DNA of 64,000 nt, from positions 62,001-126,000 of the forward strand of contig NZ_FMYB01000005.1 of NCBI RefSeq assembly GCF_900104155.1. The letters are read 5' to 3'. Below are positions 1 to 10,350 of the stretch, piece by piece; the stretch's first letter is position 1; each line of letters opens with the position of its first letter. Origin of the DNA: Butyrivibrio sp. INlla16. GTDB lineage: Bacteria > Bacillota > Clostridia > Lachnospirales > Lachnospiraceae. Both the position numbers and the translations under genes were made by a program. The notes below the pieces were generated by a model, which did no database searches, was not told the DNA's origin, and saw only the letters and a list, made by a program, of their open reading frames with translations.

Positions 1-585
1 GAAAATGAACCTCTTTCCTGCCGGTCTGAAAAACCAAAGATCTTTATGGTGATCCAACTCCATAAGCCTGTCAAAACTCAGAAGAAATAACGGAAAAAAA
101 GCCACTGCATCAGTAAAATGGTTAAAGACAATGTTACAGGCATTAAAACCGGAAAATGCATACAAAAGAGCGCCGATAAATGCGGAATCATCGCGAATTA
201 CTTTGCGTCTGATATATGCATAAGCAGTAACCGCGCAAACACTATATTTTAGGGCCATAAGATATGGCATCATATATGGAATAAACTTTTCGGGAAAAGG
301 AATTGTCAGCCAAAAAAACGGACTCCCAAGAAGATAAAAAGAAAAACCACCTACAAGAGAGCTTCCGAAATCCACATTCCACAAATAAAACAAATTACCG
401 CTTCGAATTGCTCTGTGTGCCACAGTGTAAAACGGGATTTGCTGTACATTGTAGTCTCCGTAATAGAAAAACGGCATGCCTCTTTCAATAAAAAAAGGCA
501 AAACCGCTACCATATACATGATAAATGAAAGAAAGTAAATCTGAACCAGTCTGACTTTTAAAGGCTTTTCCCTATAATATTCCAT
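1..585 (-). CDS. YfhO-family polytopic membrane protein, N-terminal part (runs off the window)
   Basis: An open frame runs from an ATG at 585 to the window edge without a stop, giving 195 codons of an incomplete protein. It begins MEYYREKPLKVR, then a first membrane helix (about residues 15-32), then GDYNVQQIPFY and LWNVDFGSSLVGGFSFYLLG. Further hydrophobic segments contain ALLYAFSGFNACN and FFPLFLLSFDRL. This pattern (short cytosolic start, early external loop with Asp and aromatic residues, many helices) matches the YfhO family, large membrane proteins linked to glycosylation of lipoteichoic acid or other envelope polymers. The substrate here is unknown. The gene follows the ilvC terminator, so it probably has its own promoter. 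The family call is from remembered motifs only. Confidence 0.7.
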   Translation of the reverse strand, partial: MEYYREKPLKVRLVQIYFLSFIMYMVAVLPFFIERGMPFFYYGDYNVQQIPFYTVAHRAIRSGNLFYLWNVDFGSSLVGGFSFYLLGSPFFWLTIPFPEKFIPYMMPYLMALKYSVCAVTAYAYIRRKVIRDDSAFIGALLYAFSGFNACNIVFNHFTDAVAFFPLFLLSFDRLMELDHHKDLWFFRPAGKRFIF

Positions 586-593
586 AATCACCT

Positions 594-622
594 AAAATGA
601 GCTGCCGCATCAGCGGCAGCTC
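594..622 (-). terminator. Rho-independent terminator after ilvC
   Basis: A 10-bp perfect stem (GAGCTGCCGC / GCGGCAGCTC, loop of 4) lies about 10 bases after the ilvC stop and is followed on the minus strand by ATTTTA. The U-tract is short, but the stem is strong. It would end the ilv transcript and separate it from the YfhO-type gene. Confidence 0.7.
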
Positions 623-632
623 TCCTTAAATC

Positions 633-1682
<1,050 letters not shown>

Positions 1683-1736
1683 TTAAATTTTATATACCAA
1701 CGAAAACAGCTTATAAGCATTTTTCGAAGTTAACTG

Positions 1737-2252
1737 TTACATTTTCTGTAATTCCTCGATAGAAATAACCTTGTCAACACCTCTTCCGAGACCTGCAATT
1801 CCTGTTCTTGCAAGTTCAAGAATCTCTTTTCCCTCAAGCATCTTAAGAAGTGCATCAACCTTGGATTGGTTACCGGTTATCTCAATGATGAGCGATTCGG
1901 GAGTCACATCGATAATATTTGCTCTGAAAATATTTACTATCGAAATAAGACTGTCTCGCTCCTTCTCATCAGCTCTAACCTTTATAAGAGCAAGTTCTCT
2001 GTATACGCTCTCTTCAGGTTCGAGTTCATGAATATCCCTGACATCGATCAGTTTGCTTAACTGCTTCTCAATCTGATCGAGGATCACATCATCTCCGGAT
2101 GTTACAATTGTTATTCTGGTGTAATTGGGATCTGCTGTAGTTCCGGCCGTTATACTCTCGATATTGTATCCTCTTCTTGCAAAAAGCCCTGAGATTCTTG
2201 TAAGAACGCCGGATGTATTATCTACCAGCAATTGAAAAACTTTTCTCTTCAT
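1737..2252 (-). CDS. ilvN: Acetolactate synthase small (regulatory) subunit
   Basis: Regulatory subunit of acetohydroxyacid synthase; it binds the large subunit and gives valine feedback inhibition. The 171 residues hold an N-terminal ACT domain (about 3-78) and a C-terminal ALS_ss domain (about 80-160, with ELALIKVRA and LARTGIAGLGRG). The Asn and Gly of the ACT effector loop are present (VDNTSGVL), as is the later Asn in GYNIES, so valine binding is plausible. It has its own well-formed sigma-A promoter 70-100 bases upstream and so can be expressed separately from the upstream paralogue. This copy resembles the classical IlvH sequence more closely than its neighbour does. Confidence 0.95.
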   Translation of the reverse strand: MKRKVFQLLVDNTSGVLTRISGLFARRGYNIESITAGTTADPNYTRITIVTSGDDVILDQIEKQLSKLIDVRDIHELEPEESVYRELALIKVRADEKERDSLISIVNIFRANIIDVTPESLIIEITGNQSKVDALLKMLEGKEILELARTGIAGLGRGVDKVISIEELQKM

Positions 2253-2322
2253 GTCCCTCCGAAAAAAACTGATAATCAGATTTTGGGTGCATTTATTTTC
2301 TTGTTTGCACCTTTAACAATGG

Positions 2323-2351
2323 ATTATATGCGCTTTTATGCACAAAGTCAA
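2323..2351 (-). promoter_or_regulatory. Sigma-A promoter of the ilvN-ilvC unit
   Basis: On the minus strand TTGACT is separated by exactly 17 bases from TATAAT. Transcription would start near 2316, leaving a leader of about 64 bases that contains a GGTGCA/TGCACC hairpin before the GGAGG ribosome site. No T-box signature is obvious in a leader this short. Confidence 0.8.
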
Positions 2352-2441
2352 CGAAATACTTTACAAAATTAAAACTTTAAAGGACTAAATTATTGATTTA
2401 TTTTAACAAATACTTTATTGATGTTTTTTAATCTAATCCTC

Positions 2442-2930
2442 TTACTTCTCACCCTCACTGCATTTTGTGAGAGCAACTGTTCCTGTTCGAGCCATTTCAA
2501 CAATAGAAACTGTTCTAAGCATTTCTATAAAAACTTCTACTCTCTCAGGAGTATCACAAATCTGTATGATCATCATGTTTTTGCTCATATCGACAATATG
2601 CGCTTTCATAATGTCACAGTTTTCCATGATATCTCTTCTGTTTTCGCGATTGTAACGAACCTTGATGAGGGTAAGCTCGCGACAGATGCTCATACTTTCC
2701 TTAAAAGTCTTAACCTTTATTACATCAAGCTTTTTATTGAGCTGTTTCTCAATCTGCTCAATTGTCCTTTCATCACCGCTTGATACAATTGTCATGCATG
2801 AGACATCCTTTGAATTTGTTTCACCCACAACAAGCGAGTCAATATTAAAATTTCTTCGTGAGAAAAGGCCCGCAACTTTACTGAGCACACCGGCATGATT
2901 CTCAACTAAAACTGAATAAATTCTTTTCAT
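2442..2930 (-). CDS. Second acetolactate synthase small subunit (paralogue)
   Basis: 162 residues with the same two-domain plan as the neighbouring ilvN: an ACT domain (KRIYSVLVENHAGVLSKVAG, then NFNIDSLVVG) and a C-terminal ALS_ss-like domain (CRELTLIKVRY, VEMARTGTVAL). The Asn/Gly effector-loop residues are kept, but the middle is divergent (ETNSKDVSCMTI, KVKTFKESMSI). It may give the AHAS large subunit a different feedback response, like the separate regulatory subunits of other multi-isozyme bacteria; this is inference. It sits between ilvB and the promoter of the second small subunit, with a GGAGG site before the ATG. A 161-base spacer containing a long imperfect inverted repeat separates it from ilvB. 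Confidence 0.9.
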   Translation of the reverse strand: MKRIYSVLVENHAGVLSKVAGLFSRRNFNIDSLVVGETNSKDVSCMTIVSSGDERTIEQIEKQLNKKLDVIKVKTFKESMSICRELTLIKVRYNRENRRDIMENCDIMKAHIVDMSKNMMIIQICDTPERVEVFIEMLRTVSIVEMARTGTVALTKCSEGEK

Positions 2931-2945
2931 AGTTCCTCCGAGTAC

Positions 2946-3027
2946 GCCGTCATAAATATATATTTCATCTTCGCCTCGTTACGCTTCGCGTATAATCGGC
3001 GCATTTGAAACATATATTTATTCCGGC
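2946..3027. repeat. Long imperfect inverted repeat between ilvB and the small-subunit gene
   Basis: Two 22-base arms (2946-2967 and 3006-3027) are complementary except at three positions. The 38-base interior is GC-richer (CTCGTTACGCTTCGCG). The arms are mostly A/T but bounded by GCCG/CGGC, unlike a standard terminator, and no U-tract follows. It could be a small palindromic mobile repeat or an mRNA structure ahead of the small-subunit gene. I see only this copy in the window. Confidence 0.6.
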
Positions 3028-3091
3028 TGTGCATTGGATAAATATACAAAAAATCACCTTATCAATTATCAATGGAAAATTATAGTTGTCT

Positions 3092-4726
3092 TTATTTGGC
3101 GAGGTCCATGGGATCGACGACTACTTCGCAGAGGACGCATTCGTCATTTTTGACGAGCTCATCGATAAGGACTTCGGCTTCGGCTTGTGATGATGCGCGA
3201 AGGTATTTCATATCGTAAGCTTCAGCAATTTTATCCAGCTTTGGTGTGTTGTGAAGTTCGACCATGTTGTAGCGGTCATCGTAGCTGTAATGCTGATACT
3301 CACGAACCATTCCAAGATAGCCATTGTTGAAGACAATTATTCCTACATTCATTCCGTACTGACGTAGTGTTGAGAGTTCCATCATAGACATTTGGAAGGC
3401 TCCATCACCCATAACGGCTACAACTTTCTTGCCTTTAGCTGCATACTTTGCACCAAATGCAGCGGGAATTGAATATCCCATTGTACCCATTCCGCCCGAA
3501 GTAAGAAATCTTCCTTCTCTGACCAGGTGCCATCTGCAGGACCATATCTGATTTTGTCCAACATCAGCAATATAAATTGCATCTGATGGCAGTTTTCTAG
3601 ACAGATTCTGAAGAAATGGCATAGGATCGACATATTTTGAAGTATCAATGACCGGTCTCTTTTCGACCATTTCCTGCTTGTATTTCTTCAGTGTATTAAT
3701 CCATTCTGTTCTCTCGTGTATCAGATCCTCTTTGTCCTCGAATTCATTGATTCTCTTGAAAACATGTCTGATATCACCTACAAGAGGAATCGTAGGTCCG
3801 ACATTTTTACCGATTTCAGCTGGATCCACATCTATATGTATAAGGACCTTATTCTCTGTGATAAGATCAGGTCTGTTCACAGCTCGATCTGCTACTCTTG
3901 CACCAACCATTAAAAGAAGATCAGACTCATTAAGAGCTCTGTTGGCACAAGGTCTTCCGTTATTACCGACCATTCCAAAATAATAAGGATCTTCGGAAGC
4001 CATGACGCCTATTCCCATCATGGTTGATACTACTGGTATGCAGTTGTCCTTAACAAACTTTCTGATCTCAGAAACTGCTCCTGAAAGGTGCACGCCGCCT
4101 CCAACGCAGATAATCGGACGCTTTGCCTGTGCCACCTCTTTAACAACCTTTTTAATCTGGGCAGCATTACCCTCAACGGTCGGCTTATAAGTTCTCATAT
4201 TGACCTTTTCGGGATATGAGAATTTATTGATTGTGGCCTGCTGTATATCAATCGGTATATCAATAAGTACCGGGCCTTTTCTTCCTGTATTGGCTATATG
4301 GAAAGCCTCTTTAAATATCCTGGGTATATCATTTACATCACGGATAAGGTAGCTGTATTTGACGAAAGATTCTGCAGCACCTGTAATATCAGCTTCCTGG
4401 AAAACATCACTACCTATAAGTTCGGAATTGACCTGTCCTGTAATGCACACAAGAGGAATACTGTCCGCATATGCAGTAGCGATACCGGTAATTAGATTTG
4501 TCGCACCTGGGCCACTGGTAACAGCACAGACGCCTACCTTTCCGCTGATTCTTGCATATCCGCTAGCACAGTGTGCTGAATTCTGTTCGGTTCTTATTAG
4601 GATTTGTTTTATATTTGTTTCTCCGAGCGCATCATAAAAAGGAGCAATAGCAACGCCCGAATATCCAAATACAACATCAACTTTTTCTTCCAATAAACAT
4701 TTTACAATGGCCTGCGCACCGTTCAT
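3092..4726 (-). CDS. ilvB: Acetolactate synthase large (catalytic) subunit
   Basis: Thiamine-diphosphate enzyme that condenses two pyruvates, or pyruvate and 2-ketobutyrate. The 544 residues cover all three domains. In the N-terminal domain the catalytic Glu lies in RTEQNSAHCASGYAR, followed by TSGPGATNLITGIATAYADS. The ThDP motif is GDGAFQMSMMEL to FNNG in the C-terminal domain. The usual GYPGGAVLPIYDAL is replaced by GYSGVAIAPFYDAL, a divergent version of the first active-site loop. A C-terminal truncation relative to the 560-600 residue enzymes is small. It follows metH by 65 bases with a plausible promoter in the gap, and two small-subunit genes follow. Anabolic AHAS is favoured over catabolic AlsS because of those partners and ilvC. 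Confidence 0.95.
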   Translation of the reverse strand: MNGAQAIVKCLLEEKVDVVFGYSGVAIAPFYDALGETNIKQILIRTEQNSAHCASGYARISGKVGVCAVTSGPGATNLITGIATAYADSIPLVCITGQVNSELIGSDVFQEADITGAAESFVKYSYLIRDVNDIPRIFKEAFHIANTGRKGPVLIDIPIDIQQATINKFSYPEKVNMRTYKPTVEGNAAQIKKVVKEVAQAKRPIICVGGGVHLSGAVSEIRKFVKDNCIPVVSTMMGIGVMASEDPYYFGMVGNNGRPCANRALNESDLLLMVGARVADRAVNRPDLITENKVLIHIDVDPAEIGKNVGPTIPLVGDIRHVFKRINEFEDKEDLIHERTEWINTLKKYKQEMVEKRPVIDTSKYVDPMPFLQNLSRKLPSDAIYIADVGQNQIWSCRWHLVREGRFLTSGGMGTMGYSIPAAFGAKYAAKGKKVVAVMGDGAFQMSMMELSTLRQYGMNVGIIVFNNGYLGMVREYQHYSYDDRYNMVELHNTPKLDKIAEAYDMKYLRASSQAEAEVLIDELVKNDECVLCEVVVDPMDLAK

Positions 4727-4748
4727 AAAATATTGCCTCCATGAATAT

Positions 4749-4777
4749 ATTTAATAACAAATACTGATAAACGTCAA
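4749..4777 (-). promoter_or_regulatory. Candidate promoter of ilvB
   Basis: On the minus strand TTGACG, a 17-base spacer and TTAAAT (four of six consensus bases) lie directly after the metH stop and about 20 bases before the ilvB start. The -10 element is weak, so read-through from metH remains possible. Confidence 0.4.
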
Positions 4778-4791
4778 AATGTAATAAGCGT

Positions 4792-7329
4792 TTATTTCTT
4801 TTCGGCTTCGCTGAGTATATTCTTAACCACTTTGACTGCACTGGCAGCATCAGAGGAATAACCGTCAGCTCCTATTTCCCAAGCGTAATCCTCTGTAACC
4901 ACTGCCCCACCTATGATTATCTTTGCTTTACACTTTTTCTCTCCGGCAAGCTTAACAACATTCTTCATTTCCTGCATAGTTGTTGTCATTAGAGCAGAAA
5001 GCGCAATAATACCTGCATTTTCAGTAATTGCAGTGTCCACTATCTTTTCGCTTGGAACGTCCTTTCCAAGATCGATAACATTAAAACCATGATTCTTAAG
5101 CATCAGAGCAACAAGATTTTTTCCGATATCGTGGATATCTCCATGCACGGTTGCAATAACTATTGTTTCCTTAGCCTTTGAATCTTCGCCCTCCGCTTCT
5201 TTAAGAAGAGGCTCAAGAACGCCTATACTAAGCTTCATAGCTTCCGCACTGGCAATCAGCTGAGGAAGGAAGTATTTTCCTTTATCGAAAAGCTCACCAA
5301 CTTCATTTATTGCAGGCATAAGAACTTCGTTTAATAGTTCTTTGGGATTACAGCCTGCATTTACAGCTTCCTCGGTGTCCTTATCTATTGTCCTCTTACT
5401 GCCCTTCATAACATCATTTTTAATGAGTTTTTTAAATGATGTTACAGGATCATCTACGCTTTCATTATTGTTTGATCCGACATTTGTTGCAGATGCAGAA
5501 TCCTTACCGGTACTCTGCGCTGCAGCTGTCTGTACAGCCTGTCCCTTCGGAACACATGTCACGGCAACATTCATTCCGTCGTAGCGATTCATCCTATCGA
5601 TATATCGAATATCTGCTTCTTCCTTATGTCTTAACAGATCGGAAGCAAAAGCGCTGTTTACAAGAAGTTCCTGTGAAGGGTTGCAAATAGCCATTGTAAG
5701 GCCGTTTGCTATAGCCATAGTTAAAAATGCAGTATTGATGAAAGCTCTCTGCGGAAGGCCGAAGGAAATATTTGAAAGGCCGCATATGGTTGCGAGATTT
5801 CTTTCCTTGCAGTAACTTATGGTAGCAAGTGTCTCAAGAGCTGCATTTGGATTGGCTCCGATAGTTGCCACAAGTCCGTCAACAACAATATCTTCCTTAG
5901 ATAAGCCGGCATTATAGGCTTTATCACATAGAGCATCAATAAATTCATGCTTTTCTTCCATATCCTTTGGAAGACCTTTAGGGCCTACCGGAAGTGCTAT
6001 AAACATTGCTCCGTATTTTTTAGCAAGAGGTAAAAATCTTTCAGCTTTATCTTTTTCCAAAGATATAGAATTTATAAGAGCTCTGCCGGGATATTTCCTG
6101 AGTGCCATCTCCATAGTGGCTTCATCGCTGGTATCAATGCAAAGAGGAAGTGAGGTAAGAGGAATGATTTCATCAAGAACTTCACTCATCATCTGCCTCT
6201 CATCTATACCGCTCATGCCCACATTAACATCAAGGATGGAAGCACCATCTTCTTCCTGCTGTGAGACAAAATCACAGACCATATTGAGATTTCCTTCGCG
6301 AAGTTCAGCCTGCAGTTTCTTTTTACCTGTCGGATTAATTCTTTCACCGACGATCATGAAAGGATCATCCATGCCGAAAGCTATGGATGAACGTTCGCTT
6401 GTAAGATATCTCACACCGGCGGTTTTTCTGATAACCTTATCTGAGAGTTCATAATTATGGTATTTCTCATGAATTCCTTTGATATATTCGGGGCTAGTTC
6501 CGCAGCATCCACCAATAATAGTTGCTCCGGCTTTTATAAGCTTTTCCATTTCAGGCACAAATACACTGCATTCCATATCATATTCAGTAGTGCCATCTTC
6601 TGTTACGACCGGAAGTCCTGCATTAGGCTTTGCTATAATCGGAATTGTCGTAACCGATGCCATATCTGCAATAAGCCCAACCATATTATCGGGGCCTGTA
6701 CCGCAATTTGCTCCAACAGCAGCGGCGCCAAGTGATTCAATTACTATTGCGGCAGTTTTAGCATCTGTGCCAAAAAGAGTCCTTCCATCACCCTCAAAGG
6801 TAAGCGTAACCATAACAGCAATATCCGATACTTCCTTTGCGGCTATAAGGGCAGCTCTGCATTCCTGAAGGCTCATCATGGTTTCCACAACAAGAACATC
6901 TATTCCGGCCTTGCAAAGAATTGTTATCTGTTCCTTATAAACTTCAATTAGTTCTTCAAAATCGAGATCGCCCATGGGTTTAAGCTGACGACCTGTCATA
7001 GTTATATCGCCTGCAATAAGCGCTTTCCCCTCGGCACTTTCTTTTGCAAGTTCTACAAGCTTTGTATTAATTTCTTCAATTCTGTCTTCAAGGCCAAAAT
7101 TTTTAAGCTTTATTCTGTTGCCGGTAAATGTCGGTGCATAAATAATATCGCTTCCGGCTTCAACATAGCTTTTTTGCAATTTTTTTATAACTTCGGGATT
7201 TTCGAGAATCCATTCCTCGGTACATGCTCCTGCAGGAAGTCCTTCCTTCATGAGATTCGTTCCTGTAGCTCCGTCAAGGAATGCAATCTTTTTATTTTGA
7301 ATAAATGAAATAAATTCGTCTCTTTTCAT
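4792..7329 (-). CDS. metH: Cobalamin-dependent methionine synthase lacking the reactivation domain
   Basis: Transfers the methyl group of methyltetrahydrofolate to homocysteine through bound cobalamin. Three modules are visible in 845 residues. The homocysteine-binding barrel (about 1-295) has zinc ligands Cys209 (GANCGTG) and Cys275/276 (GGCCGTSP). The pterin-binding barrel (about 320-580) contains GERINPTGKK. The B12 module (about 640-845) has DIHDIGKN with cobalt ligand His733 and ALSALMTTTM. The C-terminal AdoMet-dependent reactivation domain of the 1200-residue enterobacterial enzyme is absent, as in several Firmicutes, so a separate reactivator would be needed. A Ser/Ala/Asn-rich linker (about 597-628) precedes the B12 module. 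It lies 41 bases after an acyltransferase gene, and no riboswitch-sized leader is present. Confidence 0.95.
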   Translation of the reverse strand: MKRDEFISFIQNKKIAFLDGATGTNLMKEGLPAGACTEEWILENPEVIKKLQKSYVEAGSDIIYAPTFTGNRIKLKNFGLEDRIEEINTKLVELAKESAEGKALIAGDITMTGRQLKPMGDLDFEELIEVYKEQITILCKAGIDVLVVETMMSLQECRAALIAAKEVSDIAVMVTLTFEGDGRTLFGTDAKTAAIVIESLGAAAVGANCGTGPDNMVGLIADMASVTTIPIIAKPNAGLPVVTEDGTTEYDMECSVFVPEMEKLIKAGATIIGGCCGTSPEYIKGIHEKYHNYELSDKVIRKTAGVRYLTSERSSIAFGMDDPFMIVGERINPTGKKKLQAELREGNLNMVCDFVSQQEEDGASILDVNVGMSGIDERQMMSEVLDEIIPLTSLPLCIDTSDEATMEMALRKYPGRALINSISLEKDKAERFLPLAKKYGAMFIALPVGPKGLPKDMEEKHEFIDALCDKAYNAGLSKEDIVVDGLVATIGANPNAALETLATISYCKERNLATICGLSNISFGLPQRAFINTAFLTMAIANGLTMAICNPSQELLVNSAFASDLLRHKEEADIRYIDRMNRYDGMNVAVTCVPKGQAVQTAAAQSTGKDSASATNVGSNNNESVDDPVTSFKKLIKNDVMKGSKRTIDKDTEEAVNAGCNPKELLNEVLMPAINEVGELFDKGKYFLPQLIASAEAMKLSIGVLEPLLKEAEGEDSKAKETIVIATVHGDIHDIGKNLVALMLKNHGFNVIDLGKDVPSEKIVDTAITENAGIIALSALMTTTMQEMKNVVKLAGEKKCKAKIIIGGAVVTEDYAWEIGADGYSSDAASAVKVVKNILSEAEKK

Positions 7330-7370
7330 ACTTACTCCGCATTTTTACTTGTGCTTTGCGCACATAGATG

Positions 7371-8471
7371 TTATTTTCTCAAATTATTATTGTTTTTAGT
7401 AGTGATTAATTTAACCACATAAAAACAGTACGAGATTAATATTGTAATAGTTATTACTATTATAGGCCTTAAAGTCATAAATACCAGACTACCGTAGAAA
7501 TCAGGATTTATCCTGTCTACACACCAGCCCAAAAAAGAAATCACCATAACATGGAAAAAATATATATTAGCTGAGAGATTTTTACCGATAAAAGAAAGTT
7601 GTTTTGATAATATACTCTGCTGCTCCGTTTTTAATTCCGCATCCTCATTATCGCTGTCTCCGAATAATAAAAGGCCAACAACAATCAAAAGAGACCCAAA
7701 GTATACTTCTGTCTGGCCCCACTTTTTATATTCAAAGAAAGTAAAAAACACACCGGTAATAACAAGAAGCATTCCGAGCGTATGCGGCCTTTTAATAAGA
7801 GATGCAGCTTTATCCTCATGCATCCAATATCCGAGTAATGTGAAGGGAACACCTACAAAAAGCCAATTCCTTATCACATACCAAACCGATACACTGATTC
7901 CGAACGGTCTGATCGGATAATATATCTTCAAAAGTTCACCGAAAAACAGTAATCCTAAAAGTAAAATCGAAATCGGTTTTGCCCCCTTTTTTAAAATCGG
8001 CGCAAAAGTAAAAACAAGCAGATATACATATATAAGAGCAAATAAATACCATAAATGGTCAAAAGCATAGGTGAAGTCATAGATAAATTTGCCTGAGTTA
8101 AAAAGTAATAATCTTGAAAATTCAAACAGGTTAAATTTCTCGTTGACCCACTCCTTTATTCCGTAATTTACAGTAATGGCATAAAGAAAAGAATAAACTG
8201 TATAAATGAGCCATATCTTTAAAGTAACTATTGAGGTCTTCTTTAATTTTCGTGCCATATTTTTGCGAATACCACCGGTACTGTCATCATCTTTAAGAAG
8301 GTAATACCCGGAAATAGCAAAAAACATTGGCACGCCAAAACGAGCCAATGCTTCAAATAAGTCTCCGGCAACGCCGGGGAACTTACAGTGTATAAGAATT
8401 ACAAAAATACAAGCTGCAGCTTTTATATTGTCAAATGTATAATTTTCTGCATTTCTGTCAGCTTTATACAA
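7371..8471 (-). CDS. Membrane acyltransferase, acyltransferase-3 (OafA/WecH-like) family
   Basis: 366 residues with about ten hydrophobic segments. The N-terminal family signature is present: DNIKAAACIFVILIHCKFPG with the conserved His28, then RFGVPMFFAISGYYLL. Members O-acylate surface sugars or other extracytoplasmic acceptors using cytosolic acyl-CoA; the acceptor here cannot be predicted. It begins 12 bases after atpC and ends 41 bases before metH, so it is probably carried on a transcript with the ATP synthase genes. That is a positional oddity with no functional link I can see. The start ATG has an AAGGAG-like site just inside the end of atpC. Confidence 0.85.
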   Translation of the reverse strand: MYKADRNAENYTFDNIKAAACIFVILIHCKFPGVAGDLFEALARFGVPMFFAISGYYLLKDDDSTGGIRKNMARKLKKTSIVTLKIWLIYTVYSFLYAITVNYGIKEWVNEKFNLFEFSRLLLFNSGKFIYDFTYAFDHLWYLFALIYVYLLVFTFAPILKKGAKPISILLLGLLFFGELLKIYYPIRPFGISVSVWYVIRNWLFVGVPFTLLGYWMHEDKAASLIKRPHTLGMLLVITGVFFTFFEYKKWGQTEVYFGSLLIVVGLLLFGDSDNEDAELKTEQQSILSKQLSFIGKNLSANIYFFHVMVISFLGWCVDRINPDFYGSLVFMTLRPIIVITITILISYCFYVVKLITTKNNNNLRK

Positions 8472-8483
8472 ATCGTATCTCCT

Positions 8484-8909
8484 TTAATCAATTCCGTAAT
8501 CAGAAGAATGCTTCAGTCTGCTGAGAGCTCTTGCCATAGCGGCCTGGGCAGTGTAATACTCTTTGATAGAGTTTTTCTGTCGCATCTCTTCCTCTGCTCT
8601 CTCAAGAGCCCTTTGAGCTCTTACTCTGTCGATATCCTCCGGCTTTTCTACAGTATCGACAAGAACAATAACTCTGTTATTTGCAATCTGCGCAGAACCA
8701 ACGCCTACTATTGCCTCAATCTTATCCCCGATTGCATCCCTGATGGTCATCTTACCGTTATATATGGCCAAAACAAGTTCCTCATGTTCAGGTAAAATGG
8801 CATATTCTCCATCTATGCAGGGAAGAATAATTTCGCTGGCTCTGTCATCAAAAAATATTCCGTTTATTGACATGACCTGTAAACGAAAGGTCTTTCTATC
8901 AGCTTTCAA
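8484..8909 (-). CDS. atpC: ATP synthase F1 epsilon subunit
   Basis: 141 residues, the normal size. The N-terminal beta sandwich includes FRLQVMSINGIFFDDRASEI and GEYAILPEHEELV. The C-terminal helical hairpin (about 95-135) has the RAQRALERAEEEMRQK pattern of the epsilon family, where it can inhibit rotation. It is part of the F1 central stalk. It follows atpD by about 20 bases and is the last structural gene of the ATP synthase operon. Confidence 0.95.
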   Translation of the reverse strand: MKADRKTFRLQVMSINGIFFDDRASEIILPCIDGEYAILPEHEELVLAIYNGKMTIRDAIGDKIEAIVGVGSAQIANNRVIVLVDTVEKPEDIDRVRAQRALERAEEEMRQKNSIKEYYTAQAAMARALSRLKHSSDYGID

Positions 8910-8928
8910 ATCAAATCATTCCTCCGGT

Positions 8929-10347
<1,419 letters not shown>

Positions 10348-10350
10348 TTA

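Noticed and set aside
303..491. Plus-strand 62-codon frame near the left edge
   Set aside because: It lies inside the minus-strand YfhO-type frame, which has good family motifs, and it has no ribosome site.
2253..2322. Possible attenuator in the ilvN leader (CTGATTATCAG followed by T7)
   Set aside because: The stem would be only four or five base pairs, too weak for a terminator, and no leader peptide rich in Leu/Ile/Val codons or T-box motif was found.
7330..7370. Hairpin (TGTGC-GCACA) between the acyltransferase gene and metH
   Set aside because: The stem is five base pairs and no U-tract follows on the minus strand. It is not a convincing terminator or riboswitch.
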